A DNA stretch of 42,492 nucleotides from Clostridiales bacterium (GCA_022775085.1 JALFJQ010000031.1:1-42492), one strand, 5' to 3'; counted from the stretch's first letter, positions 26,055 through 32,875 are shown. The notes: a model not told the origin generated them from the letters alone. Numbers and translations: made by a program.

Positions 26055-26257
26055 GATTCCAAAGGGATGGCAGTTCCTTTGGCGCGGGGTTTCCAATAGG
26101 GGCGGGGAGCACCCTGTTGGCTGGGGAATCCAAAGGGGACAGCGTTCCCTTGGCAGTGGTTTCCAAAGGCGGCAGCGCTGCCTTGGCGGGAGGCATCCAA
26201 TGGAGGGTAGCACCCTCCGTGGCAGGAAGAATCCAATGAAACCGGCGGTTTCGTGGC
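26055..26257. repeat. Array of six covarying hairpins
   Basis: Six hairpins start at 26059, 26093, 26130, 26163, 26197 and 26233, spaced 33-37 bp. Each begins with TCCAA (TTCCAA or ATCCAA) and ends TTGGC or GTGGC. The stem between those fixed ends differs from unit to unit but stays complementary, for example AGGGA/TTCCT, AGGGG/ACCCT, GGCGGC/GCTGCC, GGAGGGT/ACCCTCC and GAAACC/GGTTTC. Compensatory change across tandem units means the fold, not the sequence, is kept. No reading frame explains the pattern. A further hairpin (26257-26286) closes the array. Confidence 0.85.
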
Positions 26258-26540
26258 ACACGACTTTGCCCGCAAAGTCTAGTGTGTTATACCTTTGGCG
26301 ACCGTGGGTGGCGGAAAGGGGTTGTTCGGGGCAGGAACAAGCGCTTTCAGTCAGCCACAGAACAGGCGGATTCTGCGTCCTCCCGGACGAGAAGCCCAGG
26401 AGTTTGCGCGAGCAGAATCCGCCTGTTCGGGTGTAGGTGATGCGGCGGAGCGGAGAGAATTTCGGAAGAAATTCTTGGAGCGCAGCAGCATCACCGGGGG
26501 AGCCAAAGGGATATCAATCCCCCGTCCCGCCGAAGCGACG
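26257..26540. other. Non-coding tract with nested inverted repeats
   Basis: This stretch has no supported gene but several long stems: 26257-26286 (CACAC/GTGTG outside ACTTTGC/GCAAAGT); a perfect 17-bp inverted repeat 26360-26376 with 26412-26428; 26436-26443 with 26488-26495, enclosing an 8-bp hairpin 26456-26463/26468-26475 with a GGAA loop. It lies just beyond the 3' end of the minus-strand gene at 26541, so it may be a long structured 3' UTR of that SOS-type operon or an independent RNA. Confidence 0.6.
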
Positions 26541-27422
26541 TTACTTCTCGTTTTCCTTTTCGTAGTTTGCTTCACATGCAGGGCTGCAGAAATCCTCGTC
26601 ATCGCTCTTTGCAAAGAATGCTTTCATGCAGTACTTGCAAAGCCGCAGGCTGGAGGTTTCGTCTGCCAGCATGAAGCTGAACATCATCTGAATTGCCAAC
26701 AGCAGGGAATGAAAATCCCACACAATGGTGGGACGCTCCCATAACTCTATGTGGTAGTTCGGTGCGATTCCTCCGAACGCCGCCATGCCCTGACGGTAAA
26801 TATCTCTGGTATCTTCGTCCATTTCCTCGTCCTCTTCATAGAACAGGAAGCTGCTTAGGAAAGTGAATGACCAGTCTTGAAAGGTTTGCTCCAACCAATC
26901 ATAGCGCTCCGCATAGTTCCGCATGAAGCACATGACCTGTGCCTCTGGCTCTTTGCGGAACGTCATTGCCAGCGCAATCATGGTGCGGTCCTGTTTGATA
27001 TTCCAAAGTGAGTCTTTTCCGTTCTTGAAAAAGTCCGGCTTCTCGAAGGGGAAGAAATAGAAAAGATATTTCTGTGTGTCCATCACTTCCTCCCGGAGAA
27101 AATGGTTGGTGGGGAGATAGACAGCTTTGTAGTCGATGAAGGATGGCGTGGTGGGCAGCGCTGTCATCAGGCCAAGCAAACCGTATTTGGTGACAAACTC
27201 CATAATGGCTTCCCGGATTTTTCGTTTGGAGGAAGTGCGTATCATCAGACCCACATTCAGCGCGTCCAGCACCATCTGCTGATACTCCTTCAGGGGATCA
27301 TAAATTTTTGGCATAGCGTTGGGTGCCGGGGTGATATAGAATTTGTTGTTCTTATCCTTCTTCCATTCATACCGGTCGTATTTGACCCAGCTGGAGCTGG
27401 CGTGTTTGAACAAGTCTTTCAT
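26541..27422 (-). CDS. Mobile-element protein with C-terminal zinc-binding motif
   Basis: A 293-aa protein that I do not recognise as a named family. It is mostly soluble and rich in aromatic residues, with an acidic patch (FYEEDEEMDEDTRD). The C-terminus carries a Cys pattern LCKYCMKAFFAKSDDEDFCSPACEANY that fits a zinc ribbon. The start is the ATG at 27422, after GAGGTG, overlapping the stop of the upstream gene by 4 nt, so the two are coupled. Both lie behind the LexA-box promoter at 28213-28241. A role in element maintenance or transfer is a guess. Confidence 0.7.
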   Translation of the reverse strand: MKDLFKHASSSWVKYDRYEWKKDKNNKFYITPAPNAMPKIYDPLKEYQQMVLDALNVGLMIRTSSKRKIREAIMEFVTKYGLLGLMTALPTTPSFIDYKAVYLPTNHFLREEVMDTQKYLFYFFPFEKPDFFKNGKDSLWNIKQDRTMIALAMTFRKEPEAQVMCFMRNYAERYDWLEQTFQDWSFTFLSSFLFYEEDEEMDEDTRDIYRQGMAAFGGIAPNYHIELWERPTIVWDFHSLLLAIQMMFSFMLADETSSLRLCKYCMKAFFAKSDDEDFCSPACEANYEKENEK

Positions 27423-28042
27423 GCCGTGCACCTCACTTCTTCACCGTCCGCAAGGGCGGCTTTTTCATATTCGGTCAAAAATTCTTTTTCTCTCAGGCTC
27501 AGATTGGTTTTTCCGTTAAGCTCTGTGTACAGCTCTTTTTGAATTCTGTTCATCAGTCTGGTCATCTTCTTGCGCACATTCCTGTCCGTCTGATTCACAG
27601 CTGCCGCATAAGACTGTGGTGTCCAGTCCCGTACAATCAAAAAGAAGAGTAGTGATTTATATTCCACATCCAGCTCTTGTAAGGTTTTGCAAAGCACCGG
27701 ATGTCCAGTCATCTCATTTAGCTCAAGGGGACAGTTGAAGATTACATCCAGATAGCGCCCCTGCCGGACAGAAGTATAATTTGCGCTGCACATCCATTCC
27801 GGGAAAATCCGTCCGTTGTATTTCAGACCATTCTCCAGTGTCATATCTCCCCGGATCGGTTCATGATACCGCTCCTTGCGTTCCCGGTTTGCGTCCAGCT
27901 TGTCCCAGCAGGATATCACATTTTCAAAGTCTGCTTCTGTGCGGGCCGCCTCCTCCAAGCGGGTCATGGCTTCTGCCCGAAGCTCCCGCTTCAGCTTTTT
28001 TCGTGTGCCTTCCGGTTCCAGCGCAGTTTCCAGATTCTCCAC
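27419..28042 (-). CDS. Mobile-element protein with HTH-like C-terminus
   Basis: A 207-aa protein whose start is the GTG at 28042, after GGAGG with 8-nt spacing; the long frame upstream of it is leader sequence. The C-terminal stretch SYAAAVNQTDRNVRKKMTRLMNRIQKEL resembles a helix-turn-helix of sigma region 4 type, which would suit DNA binding. The N-terminal half is charged and helical. It is the first gene of a two-gene unit with the zinc protein at 26541. I do not recognise the family. Confidence 0.65.
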   Translation of the reverse strand: MENLETALEPEGTRKKLKRELRAEAMTRLEEAARTEADFENVISCWDKLDANRERKERYHEPIRGDMTLENGLKYNGRIFPEWMCSANYTSVRQGRYLDVIFNCPLELNEMTGHPVLCKTLQELDVEYKSLLFFLIVRDWTPQSYAAAVNQTDRNVRKKMTRLMNRIQKELYTELNGKTNLSLREKEFLTEYEKAALADGEEVRCTA

Positions 28043-28195
28043 AACCCTTACCTCCAAAAATTTTTTTGAAAATTTTTCTGCGAGTGGTTCCGTTTTCCCC
28101 CTCCCATTTCTCCTATTAGTGAGGGGGTAATCCAAGACACGCCCAAAAGGGCAACTACCAGTGTCGGAAAGGAGCCATTGCAGGATTACAACCTT

Positions 28196-28209
28196 AGAAC
28201 AAGTGTTCG
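28196..28209. promoter_or_regulatory. LexA-like box of the minus-strand element operon
   Basis: AGAACAAGTGTTCG has one mismatch to the CGAAC-N4-GTTCG palindrome seen before the integrase, and both are followed by GTATATT. It lies just after the -10 of the minus-strand promoter. Confidence 0.65.
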
Positions 28210-28212
28210 TAT

Positions 28213-28241
28213 ATTCTAACACAGAATCGAACAAAGTGCAA
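28213..28241 (-). promoter_or_regulatory. Promoter of the 28042-26541 operon
   Basis: Minus-strand TTGCAC (28241-28236), 17-bp spacer, TAGAAT (28218-28213). The leader to the GTG at 28042 is about 165 nt and contains an A/T-rich inverted repeat just before the ribosome site. Confidence 0.6.
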
Positions 28242-28262
28242 TAACAATGGAGGAGCGATAAT

Positions 28263-28856
28263 TTGAATTTTTTTGAAACTGTAAAACAAACTGTGACAAC
28301 GAGGCAGGCAGCCGAAAGGTATGGGCTGTCTGTCAACCAAAGCGGCATGACGCGATGCCCTTTCCATGAGGATCACAACCCCAGCATGAAAGTGGATGAT
28401 CGCTTCTACTGCTTCGGCTGCGGAGCCAGCGGAGATGTCATCGACTTTACCGCAAGACTGTTTGGCATCAGCCTCAAGGATGCCACAGAAAAACTTGCCG
28501 AGGATTTCGGCATCAATTCCAGACCGCCAACACAATCAGATATTCACACACTTCATGCAGAGCCACCCCGGGACAGGGAGCGGCTCTGCATTTGCGTTTT
28601 GCGGGAATATCTCCGGTACCTTCGCATTTGGCAGCTGCGGTATCATCCTGAGAGACCCGGTGACCCAATCCATCCCCGCTTTGCCGAGGCGATGAAGGCA
28701 CTGCCCACAGTCAATCACTTTCTTGACTGCCTGCTGGGAAATGATTTGCTTCTGGCAGAAAAAACAGCGGAGCTGCTCTGCGAGGAGGGCTATATTCAAC
28801 GGCTGTCTGATTATGTATCCTCAATCCATGGGCCAGAAAGGAGAGAATGTGCATGA
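28263..28856 (+). CDS. CHC2 zinc-finger (DNA primase-like) protein
   Basis: A 197-aa protein whose first 100 residues form a CHC2 primase zinc finger: C32, H35 in CPFHEDHNPSM and C50, C53 in FYCFGCGASGDVIDF. The polymerase (Toprim) domain of full primases is missing, which is common for mobile-element CHC2 proteins. The start is TTG at 28263, about 9 nt after GGAGG. The stop overlaps the next ATG. It begins a right-end gene set (28263-29343) that ends with the excisionase-like gene. Confidence 0.85.
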   Translation: MNFFETVKQTVTTRQAAERYGLSVNQSGMTRCPFHEDHNPSMKVDDRFYCFGCGASGDVIDFTARLFGISLKDATEKLAEDFGINSRPPTQSDIHTLHAEPPRDRERLCICVLREYLRYLRIWQLRYHPERPGDPIHPRFAEAMKALPTVNHFLDCLLGNDLLLAEKTAELLCEEGYIQRLSDYVSSIHGPERRECA

Positions 28857-29170
28857 GTGAAACGCCGGAGTGGCTGGATGACAAGGGGAAGATCATCGAA
28901 CACAAATACTGCCGCTGCTTTCTGGAAAAGCAGCCCATGCTCAGCAAGGGAGAGGACTTCTTCACCACGGAGGGCATCGTCACCGACAAGGACCGGCTCC
29001 TGCGGGATGTGTTCGATGACATTAAGGAGCATCTGACCGGTGGACTGGTCACCAAAGCCAAAAATCTGCTGGAAGCCATTCGCATGGAGTGCTATGACCG
29101 GGGAGAACTGGAAATGTATTACGCAGCTCTGCGTGCAAAAATTGTTCATTTGACAACACCGCGCCGGTGA
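28853..29170 (+). CDS. Small conserved element protein
   Basis: A 105-aa soluble protein with an acidic, helical C-terminal half (DRLLRDVFDDIKEHLTGGLVTKAKNLLEAIRMECYDRGELEMYYAAL). I do not recognise it. The ATG at 28853 overlaps the CHC2 stop (ATGA) and fits AAAGGAG 9 nt upstream; an ATG two codons earlier is too close to that site. Its TGA overlaps the next ATG by one base. Confidence 0.7.
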   Translation: MSETPEWLDDKGKIIEHKYCRCFLEKQPMLSKGEDFFTTEGIVTDKDRLLRDVFDDIKEHLTGGLVTKAKNLLEAIRMECYDRGELEMYYAALRAKIVHLTTPRR

Positions 29171-29343
29171 TGTATACTGTAGATGATATCCAGAGAATAT
29201 TTAGCATTGGCAGAACAAAAGCCTATCAGCTGATGTGTTCCAGTGGATTTCCGGCTATCCGTCTTAACAAGAAGCTCCTGGTTTCAAAGGAGAAACTTGA
29301 AGAATGGATACGGAAAAACAGCGGTAAGACCTACAATTACTGA
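29170..29343 (+). CDS. Excisionase-like HTH protein
   Basis: A 57-aa protein beginning MYTVDDIQRIFSIGRTKAYQLM, the helix-turn-helix of the MerR/Xis-type (HTH_17) small DNA-binding proteins, followed by the SSGFPAIRLNKKLLVSKEKLEEWI wing. This form is typical of excisionases or directionality factors. It is coupled to the previous gene (TGATG overlap), lies only 93 bp from attR and is next to the 17-bp end repeat, its likely target. It is too short for most gene-size cut-offs. Confidence 0.8.
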   Translation: MYTVDDIQRIFSIGRTKAYQLMCSSGFPAIRLNKKLLVSKEKLEEWIRKNSGKTYNY

Positions 29344-29354
29344 GCGCAAAATGA

Positions 29355-29371
29355 TTAACAGATGATTATCA
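29355..29371 (+). repeat. 17-bp end-specific repeat (right; candidate arm site)
   Basis: TTAACAGATGATTATCA, identical to 12121-12137, 65 bp inside attR. Confidence 0.6.
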
Positions 29372-29435
29372 TTCTGGAGTAAACGAATCAAAAAGTGATT
29401 GGTATCACGAGGATTTTCGGCAGTTGTCAATATGC

Positions 29436-29482
29436 CTGCAAAACTCTCATTCGCCAGTTCAAATCTGGCCGGTACCTCCAAA
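29436..29482 (+). repeat. attR: 47-bp tRNA-Cys 3'-end direct repeat
   Basis: Identical to 11874-11920. Only the 3' part of the tRNA is present here, so it is an attachment site and not a gene. The original tRNA terminator follows at once. Confidence 0.93.
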
Positions 29483-29483
29483 C

Positions 29484-29513
29484 AAAAGGACATCCACTAG
29501 GATGTCCTTTTTG
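29484..29513 (+). terminator. Original tRNA-Cys terminator, displaced by the insertion
   Basis: A perfect 12-bp stem (29484-29495 with 29500-29511), then T residues. In the uninterrupted chromosome this would directly follow the tRNA-Cys. Confidence 0.8.
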
Positions 29514-29532
29514 TTTGGAGAAATCGAACCGA

Positions 29533-29644
29533 CCAGATTTGAAAGATCAAATGCAGATGTCCGGTGGACATCTGCTCGAACCCGGCTGGACGGGTTCGAC
29601 ACCATGATTTTCTTCCCTTTGGGAAGAAAATGTAACAAATCTGG
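29533..29644 (+). other. Four-stem structured element beside tRNA-Cys (copy B)
   Basis: The outer stem is CCAGATTTG (29533-29541) with CAAATCTGG (29636-29644). The first strand is an inverted copy and the second a direct copy of the tRNA-Cys T-arm. Inside are three perfect hairpins: 29553-29562/29566-29575 with loop GGT and GTCC/GGAC at its top; 29576-29584/29591-29599; 29607-29617/29621-29631. The order, the GTCC-GGT-GGAC apex, the ATCAAAT before H1 and the GACAC..ATG before H3 all match copy A at 110-209, though the stem sequences differ. Confidence 0.65.
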
Positions 29645-29669
29645 CCGGTATCCGGATGCTTTGGACGCT

Positions 29670-29750
29670 GCATCTAAAGTGTTGTAAAGACACATGTTTA
29701 TCCAACACTTTAGATGCAACTTACAATTAGTTGCATCTAAAGTGCTTTTT
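29670..29750 (+). promoter_or_regulatory. Mutually exclusive hairpins ending in a terminator
   Basis: Segment A (29670-29684) pairs perfectly with B (29703-29717). B extended (29706-29721) also pairs perfectly over 16 bp with C (29729-29744), and C is followed by six T residues. A-B pairing would prevent the B-C terminator, the layout of a transcription attenuator. No ligand-binding domain or leader peptide is recognised. Confidence 0.5.
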
Positions 29751-29977
29751 TCGGGTAATTATTGAAAATATACTGTATAATTGTTTGATTCTCTTGGGTA
29801 AAATGTTAACACAATTTTTAGCCATTCCATAGATGCAAACACCCTTTGATACGCTTTTTGAACAGGCTCAGCCAGATACGACGAAGATATTCGCAACGCT
29901 CTTTTTGGTTTCGGACAGGATTTCAAAAAGGGCGCAGCTTTTATATAGAGTTTTCAGAAAATTATCATATGTGAATC

Positions 29978-30031
29978 AGCCGGGATTTTTGTGGCGCAGC
30001 AGCGCCATAAGGATCCCGGCTTTTTCTTTTT
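29978..30031 (+). terminator. Terminator with a nested hairpin
   Basis: AGCCGGGAT (29978-29986) pairs with ATCCCGGCT (30013-30021) around an inner TGGCGC/GCGCCA stem, followed by a T-rich run. Confidence 0.75.
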
Positions 30032-30066
30032 CAAAAAGGGCGCTTATCTTTCAGCACTCTTTTCCC

Positions 30067-30100
30067 AGCCGTTCTCCTGTTTTGGGAGGACGGCTTTTTT
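30067..30100 (+). terminator. Second tandem terminator
   Basis: AGCCGTTCTCC (30067-30077) pairs with GGGAGGACGGCT (30084-30095), then TTTTT. Confidence 0.75.
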
Positions 30101-30161
30101 CGTTTTCTTAGAACAATATCCCGCGCCTCAAAAAGGGCGCCGGAGGAAATGGAGGTTAAAG

Positions 30162-30383
30162 TTGAAGAATCCGAACAAAGCAAATTCCAAGCCAAACAGA
30201 ACCAGACCGGAATACCGTTCCCACACAGGCCCTCCCGCCCAGTCGGAGAAGCCCGTCTGTACAGCATCCCCACTGTGCGAGGGATGCCCCTTTCCCGGAC
30301 ATGGTTTTCTGTGCCGGGGTGAGGACGGGGAGTGTATACGCACACGACTGATGAAACTATCAAAGAAGGAGGAACCAATATGA
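30162..30383 (+). CDS. Small Cys-rich protein (TTG start)
   Basis: A 73-aa protein starting at TTG, 6 nt after GGAGG. It is basic at the N-terminus, with a Cys-rich centre (VCTASPLCEGCPFPGHGFLC and GEC, five Cys in all) that may bind zinc. The stop overlaps the next ATG by 4 nt (ATGA), and that gene overlaps the following one likewise, so three genes are translationally coupled. I do not recognise the family. Confidence 0.65.
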   Translation: MKNPNKANSKPNRTRPEYRSHTGPPAQSEKPVCTASPLCEGCPFPGHGFLCRGEDGECIRTRLMKLSKKEEPI

Positions 30384-30661
30384 ACATACCTTTCCCCAGT
30401 AGAGGGCAGGTGGAGTATACCCGAAGCTGTTTCCCATCCGGCACGCGAATCATATTGAACAGCATGAATGACCCTTATGCCCCGGTTGAATCCGGAACAC
30501 GAGGCACCGTTCGGTATGTGGACGATGCCGGTCAGATCGGTGTTGCCTGGGACAACGGACGCAGCTTGTCGCTGATCCCCGGTGTGGACAGTTTCCGGAA
30601 ACTGACCCAGCAGGAAATTACTCAGGAACAGGGTGTGAGGATGGAGGGGATGAAACTGTGA
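30380..30661 (+). CDS. DUF4314 protein
   Basis: A 93-aa protein with a DUF4314 domain: YTRSCFPSGTRIILNSMNDPYAPVESGTRGTVRYVDDAGQIGVAWDNGRSLSLIPGVDSFRKL. The family is small, SH3-barrel-like, and common on Clostridia conjugative and phage-like elements; its function is unknown. The ATG at 30380 follows AAGGAGG. Confidence 0.85.
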   Translation: MNIPFPSRGQVEYTRSCFPSGTRIILNSMNDPYAPVESGTRGTVRYVDDAGQIGVAWDNGRSLSLIPGVDSFRKLTQQEITQEQGVRMEGMKL

Positions 30662-31242
30662 GCATTCAGAAGATTTCTACAGAGCAGCTCCGTCGGATGA
30701 GAGATCAGGAGGGCTTGATTCTTCAAGGCTGCGGGGGTGATCCGCAGGAATGGGTGGATGGCATCAATCAGATCCTTACAGAGGAAGGCATCCTCAAAAA
30801 GGGCGCCAAGTTTGAGGAAGCCTATACCTTCCGGCATGATGGGCTGACCTGTATGCTGTTTCCCTTCAAGCAGGATATGGAGCTGGATATGGGAAAGCTT
30901 GCTGTATGGCGATTGGCTACCCATTCCACCTTCGGCGGCACATGGCTGTCGGACTACGTTCACAATCGTCTCGGCGGTTTCGTGCAGGTTCAGGAATCAA
31001 AAGCGGAGCCTGAGCATGTCAAGCCGGATTGTCCCCTCATAGGGACTGACGGCAATATCTTTCATCTGATTGGCAAAGCCTCGGAGACGCTGCGAAAGAA
31101 TGGAATGCAGGAACAGGCAGAGGAGATGCGTAACAGAATTTTCCGATGCCAGAGCTATGATTCCGCACTGAGTATCATCGGGGATTATGTGAATATCACA
31201 TCTGCCCATCAGGAAGAAACTATGGACATGGAAATTGAGTAA
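30658..31242 (+). CDS. LPD28-like mobile-element protein
   Basis: A 194-aa protein. The N-terminal 110 residues resemble the large-polyvalent-protein-associated LPD28 domain (RMRDQEGLILQGCGGDPQEWVDGIN and YTFRHDGLTCMLFPF, then THSTFGGTWLSDYVHNRLGGF). Such domains accompany plasmid and ICE proteins and may inhibit or assist conjugation or restriction systems; none is proven. It starts at GTG in a GTGA overlap with DUF4314. A strong terminator overlaps its end. The fourth TCAAAAAGGGCGC copy encodes LKKGA within it. Confidence 0.75.
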   Translation: MSIQKISTEQLRRMRDQEGLILQGCGGDPQEWVDGINQILTEEGILKKGAKFEEAYTFRHDGLTCMLFPFKQDMELDMGKLAVWRLATHSTFGGTWLSDYVHNRLGGFVQVQESKAEPEHVKPDCPLIGTDGNIFHLIGKASETLRKNGMQEQAEEMRNRIFRCQSYDSALSIIGDYVNITSAHQEETMDMEIE

Positions 31243-31284
31243 GGCCGCTATGGAATCCGAAAGGAAACCATAGCGGCCTTTTTT
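31241..31284 (+). terminator. Terminator after the LPD28-like gene
   Basis: A perfect 13-bp stem (31241-31253 with 31268-31280), then TTTT. Confidence 0.88.
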
Positions 31285-31299
31285 CGTTTTCAGGAAAGA

Positions 31300-31611
31300 T
31301 CAGTCCCACATATGCCTGAGCAGGTAGGACTCCAGATCGTAGTCATATTTGAACCGTACCCCGGTGATGGACTCGCCGCTGAGAATGGCGGTGTAAGCCT
31401 TCTGATGAATCTCGTTCTGCTCCCGGTCACCGACAAACAGGTTGTCCGAGATCATCAGGGCGAAGGCGGCGTCAGGGTACTTTGCTTCCAGCTCGGGTAT
31501 GCTCTCCGGGGCGGCGTGGCGCAGGGCGTTCAAGCCGGGAATGCTGCTGAAAACCGCCTCCTGTTGGGAGAAAAGTTCCTGCTGTGTGCGGGGAATGGCT
31601 GTAGTGCTCAT
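31300..31611 (-). CDS. Hypothetical mobile-element protein
   Basis: A 103-aa soluble protein (MSTTAIPRTQQELFSQQEAVF... LLRHMWD). The start is the ATG at 31611, after AAGGAGAG; the frame extends upstream without a site. A promoter (TTGTTC-17-TATCAT) lies at 31648-31676. I do not recognise the family. It is divergent from the small basic peptide and methylase. Confidence 0.65.
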   Translation of the reverse strand: MSTTAIPRTQQELFSQQEAVFSSIPGLNALRHAAPESIPELEAKYPDAAFALMISDNLFVGDREQNEIHQKAYTAILSGESITGVRFKYDYDLESYLLRHMWD

Positions 31612-31647
31612 TGTGAATCTCTCCTTTTTCTGTACGCACTGGGTGAA

Positions 31648-31676
31648 ATGATACCATGAAAGAAGTATAAGAACAA
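31648..31676 (-). promoter_or_regulatory. Promoter of the 31611 gene
   Basis: Minus-strand TTGTTC (31676-31671), 17-bp spacer, TATCAT (31653-31648). Confidence 0.5.
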
Positions 31677-31787
31677 GACTTGACTTTTCCGAAAACCTTG
31701 TTCCCGGAGATTCTAGCAGAAGTACAGTCCAATAAACCGGGAGTAAATCAAATAAATGTTTGCAAACCTTGAAGGGAGGTGATGTCA

Positions 31788-31913
31788 ATGAAAAATAGAC
31801 GCAAATTTAAGGATAGGTGTTCCAAAAACAGGAAGAATGTTAACCCCAACGGCCGATACAGCAGCCTGACCCCAGGTACTGTACCGGCCGTTTCTATTTG
31901 GATTGGAGCGTGA
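31788..31913 (+). CDS. Small basic peptide before the methylase
   Basis: A 41-aa frame after GGGAGGTG with good spacing. It is strongly basic at the N-terminus (MKNRRKFKDRCSKNRKN). Its TGA lies 8 bp before the methylase frame begins. It may be a leader peptide that delivers ribosomes to the methylase, which lacks a standard start codon. Confidence 0.45.
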   Translation: MKNRRKFKDRCSKNRKNVNPNGRYSSLTPGTVPAVSIWIGA

Positions 31914-31921
31914 GATAACCT

Positions 31922-32875
31922 ATCAGAACCCCAATAACCCGCATCGGCAACAAGACGAACCTGCTGCCGATCATCCTGCCCGTATTCCCCAAGGAATTCG
32001 GGCGCTACATTGAAATCTTTGGCGGCAGCGGCGCTGTGCTGCTGGGCAAGGAACCCAGCAAGTTCGAGGTCTACAACGACATCGAAGGTGAGCTGGTAAA
32101 TTTCTTCCGAGTGGTGAAGAACCGCCCGGCGGAGCTGCTGCTGGAACTGGACTTGCTGCCCCTGAACTCCCGGGAGGAGTTCGCCAGCTGGCTCCACTTT
32201 CACGATGGCGGCAATGAACCTACCATCCACCTGCCGGATCAGGTGGAGATTCTCGACAGAACGACCCCTGCCTATCTGCGACAGGAGGCGGAGGCGCTGA
32301 AAGCGTCCCTGCGGAAGCGTTCGGACTACCGGGATGTGCGGCAGGCGGCGGCCTACCTGAAACGTGTGCGCAACAGCTATTCCAGCTCCGGGCGGAGCTT
32401 CGCCTGCCAGCCTTTCAGCGTTCGTACCCTGTTTACCCAGATTCGGGAAATGTCCCAGCGGCTGGAAAACGTTATCATCGAGCAGCAGAGCTTCGAGGTG
32501 CTGATTCCCCACTACGACCGGGAGGATGCGTTCTTCTACGGCGATCCGCCCTACTATGACAGTGAGTATGTCTATGACGCGGAGTTTGGCTGGGATCACC
32601 ACGTTCTGCTCCGGGATACGCTGGCACGCTGCAAGGGCAAGTGGCTGATCTCTCAGGTGGACTGCCCGGAGATTCGGTATCTGTTCAAAGATTATGAGAT
32701 TCTGGATTTCCAGCGGATTCACCCCATGGTGCAGAAGTATGCCCCCGGTAAGCAGTTCGGGGAAAGAACGCAGAGCCTGCTTCCCCTTATCCAAGGGGAG
32801 ACAGGCTCTTTTTTTCTTCAATTTTTCCGGCATTTTGCTTGCGCAAGACTCTCAGGACTGATTCAGAAGTTGTGA
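31922..32875 (+). CDS. D12-class DNA adenine methylase, altered at both ends
   Basis: A Dam-like N6-adenine methyltransferase. The SAM motif is EIFGGSGAVLLGK and the catalytic motif is FFYGDPPYYD. Homology clearly begins at RTPITRIGNKTNLLP, but the codon where ATG is expected is ATC (31922) and a stop lies just upstream. The first usable start (GTG 32036) would cut off the SAM motif. At the 3' end the coding sequence runs straight into a terminator hairpin after KYAPGKQFGE, so the last 30-odd residues of the family are replaced by unrelated ones. The frame also overlaps the convergent repressor. It is probably a decayed gene, but unusual initiation cannot be excluded. Confidence 0.7.
   Translation: MRTPITRIGNKTNLLPIILPVFPKEFGRYIEIFGGSGAVLLGKEPSKFEVYNDIEGELVNFFRVVKNRPAELLLELDLLPLNSREEFASWLHFHDGGNEPTIHLPDQVEILDRTTPAYLRQEAEALKASLRKRSDYRDVRQAAAYLKRVRNSYSSSGRSFACQPFSVRTLFTQIREMSQRLENVIIEQQSFEVLIPHYDREDAFFYGDPPYYDSEYVYDAEFGWDHHVLLRDTLARCKGKWLISQVDCPEIRYLFKDYEILDFQRIHPMVQKYAPGKQFGERTQSLLPLIQGETGSFFLQFFRHFACARLSGLIQKL
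32771..32815 (+). terminator. Terminator inside the methylase frame
   Basis: AGAGCCTG and CAGGCTCT enclose a second TCCCCTT/AAGGGGA stem, followed by seven T residues. It overlaps the 3' end of the convergent XRE gene. Confidence 0.85.

Larger units (their letters stand above)
29921..30140 (+). repeat. Three spaced copies of TCAAAAAGGGCGC
   Basis: Copies lie at 29923-29935, 30031-30043 and 30128-30140, about 100 bp apart. Two terminator hairpins lie between them. A fourth copy lies inside a gene at 30794-30806. The gap 29751-30161 holds these repeats and the two terminators but no supported gene. Confidence 0.6.

Noticed and set aside
26055..26257. CRISPR array
   Set aside because: Units are 33-37 bp with conserved ends, but the variable part is a self-complementary stem; there is no constant repeat of 25-40 bp and no cas gene.
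26022..26275. Small proline-rich proteins encoded in either strand of the hairpin array
   Set aside because: The frames exist only because the repeat unit lacks stops; they have no ribosome sites and the variation preserves base pairing rather than protein sequence.
29436..29482. Second tRNA-Cys
   Set aside because: Only the 3' 45 nt are present; it is the right attachment site.
29833..30111. Plus-strand protein across the repeat and terminator region
   Set aside because: The frame runs through two strong terminators and has no ribosome site.
31748..32833. 361-codon minus-strand frame opposite the methylase
   Set aside because: It is the antisense of a recognised D12 methylase and has no ribosome site or domain.
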